Assembly: GCA_963082875.1 (NCBI GenBank)
Contig: OY720100.1
Coordinates: 1,612,001-1,676,000 of the forward strand
Reading direction: 5' to 3'
Length of the DNA: 64,000 bases
Source: Corella eumyota
Taxonomy: Eukaryota; Chordata; Ascidiacea; Phlebobranchia; Corellidae
The position numbers and the translations under genes are program-made. Positions 29,560-42,998 of the stretch are shown here, piece by piece; within the stretch, counting starts at the first letter, position 1, and each line of letters begins with the position of its first letter. The notes under the pieces are model-generated. The model made no database searches. It was not told the DNA's origin and was given only the letters and a program-made list of their open reading frames with translations.

Positions 29560-32500
29560 TTCATCAATTTTTAATAAAAGTGTCATAACATTTATGAATA
29601 TTAATATTTTCAAAAAATATTTTGTAAACACGTTTATTGGACCAGTGCAGTTCTAACAGAACAATTATTTTTCGATTTAAAATTTTTTAATTTTTTTCAA
29701 AAAATTTGTATTCAATAGCATTGGCCAAAAATATCACGTGACCTAATTAAACCCAGAATAAAAATTTGCTGTAACTTTTGTTTTACTGAAAATTTTTGCA
29801 AAATGTTTTATCTTGAATGTTAGTTAGGTCAATGCGCATCTAATAAAATATAAAATTTTAGGTTTTAGATTTCATCAATTTTTAATAAAAGTGTCATAAC
29901 TTTTATGAATATTAAAATTTTCAAAAAATATTTTGTAATCACGTTTATTGAACCCGTGCAGTTCCAACAGAACAATTATTTTTCGATTTAAATGTTTTTA
30001 ATTTTTTTAAAAAAATTTGTATTCAATAGCATTGGCCAAAAATATCACGTGACCTAATTAAACCCAGAATAAAAATTTGCTGTAACTTTTGTTTTACTGA
30101 AAATTTTTGCGAAATGTTTTATCTTGAATGTTAGTTAGGTCAATGCGCATCTAATAAAATATAAAAATTTAGGTTTTAGACTTCATCAATTTTTAATAAA
30201 AGTGTCATAACATTTATGAATATTAATATTTTCAAAAAATATTTTGTAAACACGTTTATTGGACCCGTGCAGTTCTAACAGAACAATTATTTTTCGATTT
30301 AAAATTTTTTAATTTTTTTCAAAAAATTTGTATTCAATAGCATTGGCCAAAAATATCACGTGACCTAATTAAACCCAGAATAAAAATTTGCTGTAACTTT
30401 TGTTTTACTGAAAATTTTTGCGAAATGTTTTATCTTGAATGTTAGTTAGGTCAATGCGCATCTAATAAAATATAAAATTTTAGGTTTTAGACTTCATCAA
30501 TTTTTAATAAAAGTGTCATAACTTTTATGAATATTAATATTTTCAAAAAATATTTTGTAATCACGTTTATTGAACCCGTGCAGTTCCAACAGAACAATTA
30601 TTTTTCGATTTAAATGTTTTTAATTTTTTTTAAAAAATTTGTATTCAATAGCATTGGCCAAAAATATCACGTGACCTAATTAAACCCAGAATAAAAATTT
30701 GCTGTAACTTTTGTTTTACTGAAAATTTTTGCGAAATGTTTTATCTTGAATGTTAGTTAGGTCAATGCGCATCTAATAAAATATAAAATTTTAGGTTTTA
30801 GACTTCATCAATTTTTAATAAAAGTGTCATAACATTTATGAATATTAATATTTTCAAAAAATATTTTGTAAACACGTTTATTGGACCCGTGCAGTTCTAA
30901 CAGGACAATTATTTTTCGATTTAAAATTTTTTAATTTTTTTCAAAAAATTTGTATTCAATAGCATTGGCCAAAAATATCACGTGACCTAATTAAACCCAG
31001 AATAAAAATTTGCTGTAACTTTTGTTTTACTGAAAATTTTTGCAAAATGTTTTATCTTGAATGTTAGTTAGGTCAATGCGCATCTAATAAAATATAAAAT
31101 TTTAGGTTTTAAACTTCATCAATTTTTAATAATACTTTTAATAAAAGTGTCATAACTTTTATGAATATTAATATTTTTAAAAAATATTTTGTAAACACGT
31201 TTATTGGTCCCGTGCAGTTCCAACAGAACAATTATTTTTCGATTTAAAAGTTTTTAATTTTTTTCAAAAAATTTGTATTCAATAGCATTGGCTAAAAATA
31301 TCACGTGACCTAATTAAACCCAGAATAAAAATTTGCTGTAACTTTTGTTTTACTGAAAATTTTTGCGAAATGTTTTATCTTGAATGTTAGTTAGGTCAAT
31401 GCGCATCTAATAAAATATAAAATTTTCGGTTTTAGACTTCATCAATTTTTAATAAAAGTGTCATAACATTTATGAATATTAATATATTCAAAAAATATTT
31501 TGTAAACACGTTTATTGGATTCGTGCAGTTCTAACAGAACAATTATTTTTTGATTTAAAATTTTTTAATTTTTTTCAAAAAATTTGTATTTAATAGCATT
31601 GGCCAAAAATATCACGTGACCTAATTAAACCCAGAATAAAAATTTGCTGTAACTTTTGTTTTACTGAAAATTTTTGCGAAATGTTTTATCTTGAATGTTA
31701 GTTAGGTCAATGCGCATCTAATAAAATATAAAATTTTAGGTTTTAGACTTCATCAATTTTTAATAAAAGTGTCATAACATTTATGAATATTAATATTTTC
31801 AAAAAATATTTTGTAAACACGTTTATTGGACCAGTGCAGTTCTAACAGAACAATTATTTTTCGATTTAAAATTTTTTAATTTTTTTCAAAAAATTTGTAT
31901 TCAATAGCATTGGCCAAAAATATCACGTGACCTAATTAAACCCAGAATAAAAATTTGCTGTAACTTTTGTTTTACTGAAAATTTTTGCGAAATGTTTTAT
32001 CTTGAATGTTAGTTAGGTCAATGCGCATCTAATAAAATATAAAATTTTAGGTTTTAGACTTCATCAATTTTTAATAAAAGTGTCATAACTTTTATGAATA
32101 TTAAAATTTTCAAAAAATATTTTGTAATCACGTTTATTGAACCCGTGCAGTTCCAACAGAACAATTATTTTTCGATTTAAATGTTTTTAATTTTTTTAAA
32201 AAAATTTGTATTCAATAGCATTGGCCAAAAATATCACGTGACCTAATTAAACCCAGAATAAAAATTTGCTGTAACTTTTGTTTTACTGAAAATTTTTGCG
32301 AAATGTTTTATCTTGAATGTTAGTTAGGTCAATGCGCATCTAATAAAATATAAAATTTTAGGTTTTAGACTTCATCAATTTTTAATAAAAGTGTCATAAC
32401 ATTTATGAATATTAATATTTTCAAAAAATATTTTGTAAACACGTTTATTGGACCCGTGCAGTTCTAACAGAACAATTATTTTTCGATTTAAAATTTTTTA

Positions 32501-32700
32501 ATTTTTTTCAAAAAATTTGTATTCAATAGCATTGGCCAAAAATATCACGTGACCTAATTAAACCCAGAATAAAAATTTGCTGTAACTTTTGTTTTACTGA
32601 AAATTTTTGCGAAATGTTTTATCTTGAATGTTAGTTAGGTCAATGCGCATCTAATAAAATATAAAATTTTAGGTTTTAGACTTCATCAATTTTTAATAAA
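29560..32700. repeat. ~622-bp dimeric higher-order repeats
   Basis: Alternating monomers carry CATAACATTTATG (29,587; 30,207; 30,830; 31,460; 31,773; 32,397) and TAATCACGTTTATTGAACC (29,937; 30,559; 32,127). The usual step is 620-623 bp, two monomers. One monomer at about 31,120 has a small internal duplication (AATAATACTTTTAATAAAAG). Confidence 0.7.
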
Positions 32701-35700
32701 AGTGTCATAACTTTTATGAATATTAATATTTTCAAAAAATATTTTGTAAACACGTTTATTGGACCCGTGCAGTTCCAATATAACAATTATTTTTCGATTT
32801 AAAATTTTTTAATTTTTTTCAAAAAATTTGTATTCAATAGCATTGGCTAAAAATACCACGTGACCTAATTAAACCCAGAATAAAAATTTGCTGTAACTTT
32901 TGTTTTACTGAAAATTTTTGCGAAATGTTTTATCTTTAATGTTAGTTAGGTCAATGCGCATGTAATAAAATATAAAATTTTAGGTTTTCGACTTCATCAA
33001 TTTTTAATAAAAGTGTCATAACTTTTATGAATATTAATATTTTCAAAAAATATTTTGTAAACACGTTTATTGGACCCGTGCAGTTCCAACAGAACAGTTA
33101 TTTTTCGATTTAAAATTTTTTTATTTTTCAAAAAATTTGTATTCAATAGCATTGGCCAAAAATATCACGTGACCTAATTAAACCCAGAATAAATATTTGC
33201 TGTAACTTTTGTTTTACTGAAAATTTTTGCGAAATGTTTTATCTTGAATGTTAGTTAGGTCAATGCGCATCTAATAAAATAAAAAATTTTAGGTTTTAGA
33301 CTTCATCAATTTTTAATAAAAGTGTCATAACTTTTATGAATATTAATATTTTCAAAAAATATTTTGTAAACACGTTTATTGGACCCGTGCAGTTCCAACA
33401 GAACAATTAATTTTCGATTTAAAATTTTTTAATTTTTTTTAAAAAATTTGTATTCAATAGCATTGGCCAAAAATATCACGTGACCTAATTAAACCCAGAA
33501 TAAAAATTTGCTGTAACTTTTGTTTTACTGAAAATTTTTGCGAAATGTTTTATCTTGAATGTTAGTTAGGTCAATGCGCATCTAATAAAATATAAAATTT
33601 TAGGTTTTAGACTTCATCAATTTTAAATAAAAATGTCATAACTTTTATGAATATTAATATTTTCAAAAAATATTTTGTAAACACGTTTATTGGACCCGTG
33701 CAGTTCCAACAGAACAATTATTTTTCGATTTAAAATTTTTTAATTTTTTTTTTTAAATTTGTATTCAATAGCATTGGCCAAAAATATCACGTGACCTAAT
33801 TAAACCCAGAATAAAAATTTGCTGTAACTTTTGTTTTACTGAAAATTTTTGCAAAATGTTTTATTTTGATTGTTAGTTAGGTCAATGCGCATCTAATAAA
33901 ATATAAAATTTTAGGTTTTAGACTTCATCAATTTTTAATAAAAGTGTCATAACTTTTATGAATATTAATATTTTCAAAAAATATTTTGTAAACACGTTTA
34001 TTGGACCCGTGCAGTTCCAACAGAACAATTATTTTTCGATTTAAAATTTTTTAATTTTTTTTTTTAAATTTGTATTCAATAGCATTGGCCAAAAATATCA
34101 CGTGACCTAATTAAACCCAGAATAAAAATTTGCTGTAACTTTTGTTTTACTGAAAATTTTTGCAAAATGTTTTATTTTGATTGTTAGTTAGGTCAATGCG
34201 CATCTAATAAAATATAAAATTTTAGGTTTTAGACTTCATCAATTTTTAATAAAAGTGTCATAACTTTTATGAATATTAATATTTTCAAAAAATATTTTGT
34301 AAACACGTTTATTGGACCCGTGCAGTTCCAACAGAACAATTAATTTTCGATTTAAAATTTTTTAATTTTTTTCAAAAAATTTGTATTCAATAGCATTGGC
34401 CAAAAATATCATGTGACCTAATTAAACCCAGAATAAAAATTTGCTGTAACTTTTGTTTTACTGAAAATTTTTGCGAAATGTTTTATCTTGAATGTTAGTT
34501 AGGTCAATGCGCATGTAATAAAATATAAAATTTTAGGTTTTAGACTTCATCAATTTTTAATAAAAGTGTCATAACTTTTATGAATATTAATATTTTCAAA
34601 AAATATTTTGTAAACACGTTTATTGGACCCGTGCAGTTCCAACAGAACAGTTATTTTTCGATTTAAAATTTTTTAATTTTTTTCAAAAAATTTGTATTCA
34701 ATAGCATTGGCCAAAAATATCACGTGACCTAATTAAACCCAGAATAAAAATTTGCTGTAACTTTTGTTTTACTGAAAATTTTTGCGAAATGTTTTATCTT
34801 GAATGTTAGTTAGGTCAATGCGCATGTAATAAAATATAAATTTTAGGTTTTAGACTTCATCAATTTTTAATAAAAGTGTCATAACTTTTATGAATATTAA
34901 TATTTTCAAAAAATATTTTGTAAACACGTTTATTGGACCCGTGCAGTTCCAACAGAACAGTTATTTTTCGATTTAAAATTTTTTAATTTTTTTCAAAAAA
35001 TTTGTATTCAATAGCATTGGCCAAAAATATCACGTGACCTAATTAAACCCAGAATAAATATTTGCTGTAACTTTTGTTTTACTGAAAATTTTTGCGAAAT
35101 GTTTTATCTTGAATGTTAGTTAGGCCAATGCGCATCTAATAAAATATAAAATTTTAGGTTTTAGACTTCATCAATTTTTAATAAAAGTGTCATAACTTTT
35201 ATGAATATTAATATTTTCAAAAAATATTTTGTAAACACGTTTATTGGACCCGTGCAGTTCCAACAGAACAATTAATTTTCGATTTAAAATTTTTTAATTT
35301 TTTCAAAAAATTTGTATTCAATAGCATTGGCCAAAAATATCACGTGACCTAATTAAACCCAGAATAAAAATTTGCTGTAACTTTTGTTTTACTGAAAACT
35401 TTTGCGAAATGTTTTATCTTGAATGTTAGTTAGGTCAATGCGCATCTAATAAAATATAAAATTTTAGGTTTTAGACTTTATCAATTTTTAATAAAAGTGT
35501 CATAACTTTTATGAATATAAATATTTTCAAAAAATATTTTGTAAACACGTTTATTGGACCCGTGCAGTTCCAACAGAACAATTATTTTTCGATTTAAAAT
35601 TTTTTAATTTTTTTCAAAAAATTTGTATTCAATAGCATTGGCCAAAAATATCACGTGTCCTAATTAAACCCAGAATAAAAATTTGCTGTAAATTTTGTTA

Positions 35701-38700
35701 TACTAAAAATTTTTGCGAAATGTTTTATCTTGAATGTTAGTTAGGCCAATGCGCGTCTAATAAAATATAAAATTTTAGGTTTTGAGACTTTATCAATTTT
35801 TAATAAAAGTGTCATAACTTTTATGAATATTAATATTTTTAAAAAATATATTGTAAACACGTTTATTGGACCCGTGCAGTTCCAACAGAACAATTATTTT
35901 TCGATTTAAATTTTTTTAATTTTTTAAAAAAAATTTGTATTCAATAGCATTGGCCAAAAATATCACGTGACCTAATTAAACCCAGAATAAAAATTTGCTG
36001 TAACTTTTGTTTTACTGAAAATTTTTGCGAAATGTTTTATCTTGAATGTTAGTTAGGTCAATGCGCATCTAATAAAATATAAAATTTTAGGTTTTAGACT
36101 TCATCAATTTTTAATAAAAGTGTCATAACTTTTATGAATATTAATATTTTCAAAAAATATTTTGTAAACACGTTTATTGGACCCGTGCAGTTCCAACAGA
36201 ACAATTATTTTTCGATTTAAAATTTTTAAATTTTTTTCAAAAAATTTGTATTCAGTAGTATTGGCCAAAAATATCACGTGACCTAATTAAACCCAGAATA
36301 AAAATTTGCTGTAACTTTTGTTTTACTGAAAATTTTTGCGAAATGTTTTATCTTGAATGTTAGTTAGGTCAATGCGCATCTAATAAAATATTAAATTTTA
36401 GGTTTTGAGACTTCATCAATTTTTAATAAAAGTGTCATAACTTTTATGAATATTAATATTTTTAAAAAATATTTTGTAAACACGTTTATTGGACTCGTGC
36501 AGTTCCAACAGAACAATTATTTTTCGATTTAAAATTTTTTAATCTTTTTCAAAAAATTTGTATTCAATAGCATTGGCCAAAAATATCACGTGACCTAATT
36601 AAACCCAGAATAAAAATTTGCTGTAACTTTTGTTTTACTGAAAATTTTTGCGAAATGTTTTATCTTGAATGTTAGTTAGGTCAATGCGCATCTAATAAAA
36701 TATAAAATTTTAGGTTTTAGACTTCATCAATTTTTAATAAAAGTGTCATAACTTTTATGAATATTAATATTTTCAAAAAATATTTTGTAAACACGTTTAC
36801 TGGACCCGTGCAGTTCCAACAGAACAATTATTTTTCGATTTCAATTTTTTTAATTTTTTTTTTTAAATTTGTATTCAATAGCATCGGCCAAAAATATCAC
36901 GTGACCTAATTAAACCCAGAATAAAAATTTGCTGAAACTTTTGTTTTACTGAAAATTTTTGCGAAATGTTTTATCTTGAATGTTAGTTAGGTCAATGCGC
37001 ATCTAATAAAATATAAAATTTTAGGTTTTAGACTTCATCAATTTTTAATAAAAGTGTCATAACTTTTATGAATATTAATATTTTCAAAAAATATTTTGTA
37101 AACACGTTTATTGGACCCGTGCAGTTCCAACAGAACAATTATTTTTTGATTTAAAATTTTTTAATTTTTTTCAAAAAATTTGTATTCAATAGCATTGGCC
37201 AAAAATATCACGTGACCTAATTAAACCCAGAATAAAAATTTGCTGTAACTTTTGTTTTACTGAAAATTTTTGCGAAATGTTTTATCTTGAATGTTAGTTA
37301 GGTCAATGCGCATGTAATAAAATATAAAATTTTAGGTTTTAGACTTCATCAATTTTTAATAAAAGTGTCATAACTTTTATGAATATTAATATTTTCAAAA
37401 AATATTTTGTAAACACGTTTACTGGACCCGTGCAGTTCCAACAGAACAATTATTTTTCGATTTCAATTTTTTTAATTTTTTTTTTTTAAATTTGTATTCA
37501 ATAGCATTGGCCAAAAATATCACGTGACCTAATTAAACTCAGAATAAAAATTTGCTGTAACTTTTGTTTTACTGAAAATTTTTGCGAAATGTTTTATCTT
37601 GAATTTTAGTTAGGTCAATGCGCATCTAATAAAATATAAAATTTTAGGTTTTAGACTTCATCAATTTTTAATAAAAGTGTCATAACTTTTATGAATATTA
37701 ATATTTTCAAAAAATATTTTGTAAACACGTTTATTGGACCCGTGCAGTTCCAACAGAACTAATATTTTTTGATTTAAAATTTTTTAATTTTTTTTAAAAA
37801 ATTTGTATTCAATAGCATTGGCCAAAAATATCACGTGATCTAATTAAACCCAGAATAAAAATTTGCTGTAACTTTTGTTTTACTGAAAATTTTTGCGAAA
37901 TGTTTTATCTTGAATGTTAGTTAGGTCAATGCGCATCTAATAAAATATAAAATTTTAAGTTTTAGACTTCATCAATTTTTAATAAAAGTGTCATAACTTT
38001 TATGAATATTAATATTTTCAAAAAATATTTTGTAAACACGTTTATTGGACCCGTGCAGTTCCAACAGAACAATTATTTTTCGATTTAAAATTTTTTAATT
38101 TTTTTTAAAAAATTTGTATTCAATAGCATTGGCCAAAAATTTCACGTGACCTAATTAAACCCAGAATAAAAATTTGCTGTAACTTTTGTTTTACTGAAAA
38201 TTTTTGCGAAATGTTTTATCTTGAATGTTAGTTAGGTCAATGCGCATCTAATAAAATATAAAATTTTAGGTTTTAGACATCATCAATTTTTAATAAAAGT
38301 GTCATAACTTTTATGAATATTAATATTTTCAAAAAAATATTTTGTAAACACGTTTATTGGACCCGTGCAGTTCCAACAGAACAATTATTTTTCGATTTAA
38401 AATTTTTTAATTTTTTTCAAAAAATTTGTATTCAATAGCATTGGCCAAAAATATCACGTGACCTAATTAAACCCAGAATAAAAATTTGCTGTAACTTTTG
38501 TTTTACTGAAAATTTTTGCAAAATGTTTTATCTTGAATGTTAGTTAGGCCAATGCGCGTCTAATAAAATATAAAATTTTAGGTTTTGAGACTTCATCAAT
38601 TTTTAATTAAAGTGTCATAACTTTTATGAATATTAATATTTTCAAAAAAATATTTTGTAAACACGTTTATTAGACTCGTGCAGTTCCAACAGAACAATTA

Positions 38701-38950
38701 TTTTTCGATTTAAAATTTTTTAATTTTTTTCAAAAAATTTATATTCAATAGCATTGGCCAAAAATATCACGTGACCTAATTAAACCCAGAATAAAAATTT
38801 GCTGTAACTTTTGTTTTACTGAAAATTTTTACGAAATGTTTTATCTTGAATGTTAGTTAGGCCAATGCGCGTCTAATAAAATATAAAATTTTAGGTTTTG
38901 AGACTTCATCAATTTTTAATAAAAGTGTCATAACTTTTATGAATATTAAT

Positions 38951-41124
38951 ATTTTGATATAATATTTTTAAAATACGTTTATTAGGCCCCTGCGGGTATT
39001 TTGGTAAAGTTAAATTAAAATTTGAAAAAAAAAAAATTATTTTTATTCAAAACTATATATGTATATGACGTCACAGACTCACCTGACGTCAGAATTAGTG
39101 AAACTAAAAATTCGATCTAACTTTTTTGTTTTTGAGTATTTTTGCAAATTTCTTTTATACGTATTTAAGTTTAACCAATGCGCTTGTAATCAGACCATAA
39201 ATTTTGAATTTTGAAATTTTCGCGATTTTTATGAAATATGCTCATAACTTTTGTGAATATTAATATTTTGAAATAATATTTTTAAAATACGTTTATTAGG
39301 CCCCTGCAGGTATTTTGGTAAATTTAAATTAAAATTTGAAAAAAAAAAAAAATTTTATTTTTATTTAAAACTATATATGTGTATGACGACACAGGGTCAC
39401 ATGACGTCAGAATTAGTGAAACTAAAAATTCGATCTAACTTTTTTGTTTTTGAATATTTTTGCAAATTTTTTTTATACGTATTTAAGTTTAACCAATGCG
39501 CTTGTTATCAGACCATAAATTTAAAATTTTGAGATTTGGCGATTTTTATGAAATATGCTCATAACTTTTGTGAATATTAATATTTTGAAATAATATTTTT
39601 AAAAAACGTTTATTAGGCCGCTGCAGGTATTTTAGTAAATTTAACTTAAAATTTGAAAAAAAAAAATTTTATTTTTATTTAAAACTATGTATGTATATGA
39701 CGACACAGGGTCACATGACGTCAGAATTAGTGAAACTAAAAATTCGATCTAACTTTTTTGTTTTTGAATATTTTTGCAAATTTCTTTTATACGTATTTAA
39801 GTTTAACCAATGCGCTTGTAATCAGACCATAAATTTTGAATTTTGAGATTTGGCAATTTTTATGAAATATGCTCATAACTTTTGTGAATATTAATATTTT
39901 GAAATAATATTTTTAAAATACGTTTTTTAGGCCCCTGCAGGTATTTTGGTAAAGTTAAATTAAAATTTGAAAAAAAAATTTTTTATTTTTATTCAAAACT
40001 ATATATGTAAATGACGTCACAGACTCACCTGACGTCAGAATTAGTGAAACTAAAAATTCGATCTAACTTTTTTGTTTTTGAATATTTTTGCCAATTTCTT
40101 TTATACGTATTTAAGTTTAACCAATGCGCTTGTAATCAGATCATAAATTTTGAATTTTGAGATTTGGCGATTTTTATGAAATATGCTCATAACTTTTGTG
40201 AATATTAATACTTTGAAATAATATTTTTAAAATACGTTTATTAGGCCGCTGCAGGTATTTTAGTAAATTTAAATCAAAATTTAAAAAAAAAATTTTATTT
40301 TTATTTAAAACTATATATGTATATGACGACACAGGGTCACATAACGTCAGAATTAGTGAAACTAAAAATTCGATCTAACTTTTTTGTTTTTGAATATTTT
40401 GCAAATTTCTTTTATACGTATTTAAGTTTAACCAATGCGCTTGTAATCAGATCATGAATTTTGAGATTTGGCGATTTTTATGAAATATGTTCATAACTTT
40501 TATGGATATTAATATTTTGAAATAATATTTTTAAAATACATTTATTAGGCCCCTGCAGGTATTTTGGTAAAGTTAAATTAAAATTTGAAAAAAAAAAAAT
40601 TTATTTTTATTTAAAACTATATATGTATTTGACGACACAGGGTTACATGACGTCAGAATTTGTGAAACTAAGAATTCGATCTAACTTTTTTGTTTTCAAA
40701 TATTTTTGCAAATTTCTTTAATACGTATTAAATTCATACCAATGAGCATTTAATCGGACCATGTATTTTGATTTTTAAGATTTGGCGATTTTTATGAAAT
40801 ATGCTCATAACTTTTATGGATATTAATATTTTTAAATAATATTTTTAAAATACGTTTATTAGGCCCCTGCAGGTATTTTGGTAAAGTTCAATTAAAATTT
40901 GAAAAAAAAAAAAATTATTTTTATTCAAAACTATATATGTATATGACGACACAGGGTCACATGACGTCAGAATTAGTGAAACTAAAAATTCGATCTAATT
41001 TTTTTGTTTTTGAATATTTTTGCAAATTTCTTTTATACGTATTTGAGTTTTACTAGTGAGCTTTTAATTAGACCATGTACTTTGATTTTTAAGATTTGGC
41101 GATTTTTATAAAATAAGTTTATAA
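38951..41124. repeat. Type II satellite, ~314-bp monomer, seven units
   Basis: ACGTTTATTAGG or close variants recur at about 38,975; 39,289; 39,606; 39,920; 40,234; 40,538 and 40,852. Key phrases are GGCCCCTGCAGGTATTTTGG, TATGACGTCACAG, CATGACGTCAGAATTAGTG, AAAAATTCGATCTAAC, TTATACGTATTTAAG and ACCAATGCGCTTGTAATC. Block order and several words (AATGCGC, CATAACTTTT, GAATATTAATATTTT, ACGTTTATT) match type I, so the two families share an ancestor. The switch is abrupt, in the middle of a monomer at about 38,950. Confidence 0.92.
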
Positions 41125-41224
41125 GGACGAATGACCCTCTCGGTAGCCAAAATCTTTAGACGCAAGACATTTTTGTCGGTACATTAGTTGTATCTTAACA
41201 CTTGAATAATTTCGAAAATTCTAA

Positions 41225-41314
41225 TTTAGGATGTGAATGACAACATTAGAAAATCGAACTTGAAGTAAATGACTTGAACGAGAGCGCCTTAACCACTAGG
41301 CCAACTTGACAGCC
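41225..41314 (-). repeat. tRNA-like SINE head (second family)
   Basis: Read on the minus strand it begins GGCTGTCAAG and contains TTGGCCTAGTGGTTAAGGCG, a good tRNA A-box region, followed about 35 bp later by CAAGTTCGATTTTC, a B-box-like block. The arms do not fold into a proper tRNA and the sequence differs from the common SINE of this window. It is probably the pol III promoter head of another SINE or a tRNA pseudogene. The adjoining 41,125-41,224 may be its body. Confidence 0.5.
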
Positions 41315-41520
41315 AGAGAACAATTGCAAACAATCATATATGTAATGACAAAATAGAAAAAAATGTTTAAAAAAATTAATGTATAAATTTTATATAACTC
41401 AGAGCACATTAAAGTCACAATGCCATATACATAGTAGTATTTTTTTCATACTTCGTTGTTGAATATATTCTTGGAATTGTTTTTCATAATATCTGTAACA
41501 AAACGGAATATATTAAAAGA

Positions 41521-41750
41521 CTGACAGAACCCAAATAAAAATTTGCCGCAACTTTTTTGTTTTTTCTTTTTTTGCGATTTTTTTTATTTTTTGCGAAAAG
41601 TTATACCGAAACGTTTTTATTAAGGGCATTAATTTTGATTTTTAAGATTTGAAATTTTTATAAAATATGCTCATAACTTTTATGGATATTAATATTTTGA
41701 AATAATATTTAAAAAATACGTTCATTAGGCTGCTGCAGGTATTGTGTTAT
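41521..41750. repeat. Isolated degenerate satellite monomer
   Basis: A single unit beyond the array edge with AACCCAAATAAAAATTTGC (type I-like), then GATTTTTAAGATTTG, ATGCTCATAACTTTTATGG, ACGTTCATTAGG and CTGCAGGTATT (type II-like). It mixes features of both families and is the most decayed, as expected for an old fragment left at the array margin. Confidence 0.75.
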
Positions 41751-42998
41751 TTTTACAGTGGTTGTTAGTAATAGCAAATTAAAAGCAACCTTGAAGATAA
41801 AAAAATATTAAATTTAGATTTTTTTTAAAATTTTTTATTATATTGATGACTTAAAAACTTAATTTTTTTCTTAAATAAAAACATTTGATATAGCGCATTA
41901 AAATATCGGCAAACTCACATATTGCTACAAATGTTATTTTTCTACCTTAGTATAGCAATTTCTATTTGAATTTACCATTAAAATAAAACTTAATAAGCTT
42001 GTCATAATTCTTAAACTTTATTGAAACATAAACGCAATTGTTAATTTAGGTAACTCACCTTTGTGAGTATCTACGTATCATTAGATTCCACACCCGAAGC
42101 AATTTGTTTCACTAACTCATTTTAAAACAACTAAGGGCTCTAAAATTAAAAACAAGGTTGAATTAAACTCAAACAGTCTCAAACATCATTTATTATGCTC
42201 AATTTAGAAAGCTTTGGTTAGGATACACAAGTAAAACTAAAATCTAACTTTTTAATTAATTACATATTACTTTATAAAACAATTATAAATCAGTTATAAC
42301 CTGTTTTGATTACTGTACAGCGTGCTCCATCCAAATATATATCCTATTTTTCTTTAATATATCCCATTCAGTCCAATAGTAAACAAAAAACCATAACTTA
42401 AATTCAAGTGTCTTTGGAGAATCAAAACACAAATGCAGTTAGTTAAGCATAACCAGATAAGATTTAGAAAACTGCTCAGAGCAAAGTCGGTAGATAACCC
42501 TTTAAGTACTTTGGCACTATATAGTGACAGATTAAATTGTACTGTATTACATTACGAAGGGTAATTATACGACATTTCAATTTATTTTTTTATTTCAAAA
42601 TGACTATACAACTTTTAAAAGTATAACTTGGAATGTAACCATGATTTTGTTTTACTGAACAAACCAAAATTACATATAATGTTTTGTCTCTTCGGATAAC
42701 AAAAAATAAAATTTAAACAAAATTACAACAAAAAATACTAAATAGTACAAAAAAGTAAAACGATTTAAAAGACTTTTAAACGTGTTAACCAATGAACAAG
42801 ATTGTCATTCAAACATAGTAGGCCTATATGCCGACCTTAAAACCCAAACTAATGATATGCAATTTTTTGCATCATATTTTTTTAAACCCAACTTAACACA
42901 AAAGCAAAGTAAAAATTATTCCAAACGTCCAAAAAGACCGTTTTTATATTTATATTGGGATTATAAAAAGTTTGATTTAGGAGAAGCTTGTAAAATTT
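41751..42998. other. Non-coding flank between satellite and gene A
   Basis: AT-rich sequence without a recognisable gene or satellite. It must hold the 3' UTR of gene A. On the minus strand the first canonical poly(A) signals after the stop are two overlapping AATAAA motifs at 42,581-42,586 and 42,589-42,594, which would give a 3' UTR of about 430 nt. AATATA/ATATAAA-type variants lie nearer, at about 42,945. The rest shows nothing I can name. Confidence 0.5.

Larger units (their letters stand above)
1..38950. repeat. Type I satellite array, ~311-bp monomer, ~125 copies
   Basis: One continuous head-to-tail array. The phrase TTTTATCTTGAATGTTAG recurs at about 311, 622, 934, 1245 and 1556 and onward with a step of 311-312 bp. 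Each monomer contains, in order, GTTAGGTCAATGCGCATCT, a GTCATAACTTTTATGAAT block, AAACACGTTTATTGG, GTGCAGTTCCAACAGAAC, long A and T runs, ATTGGCCAAAAATATCACG, and AACCCAGAATAAAAATTTG. Variants differ by single bases and short indels, and groups of variants recur in fixed order, giving higher-order repeats. The array starts before the window. I see no gene inside it. The long open stretches it contains are by-products of the repeat. The role is unknown; centromeric or other heterochromatin is possible but not shown. Confidence 0.97.

Noticed and set aside
1-38950. CRISPR-like or other spacer-repeat array
   Set aside because: The whole ~311-bp unit repeats without unique spacers and the genome is eukaryotic.
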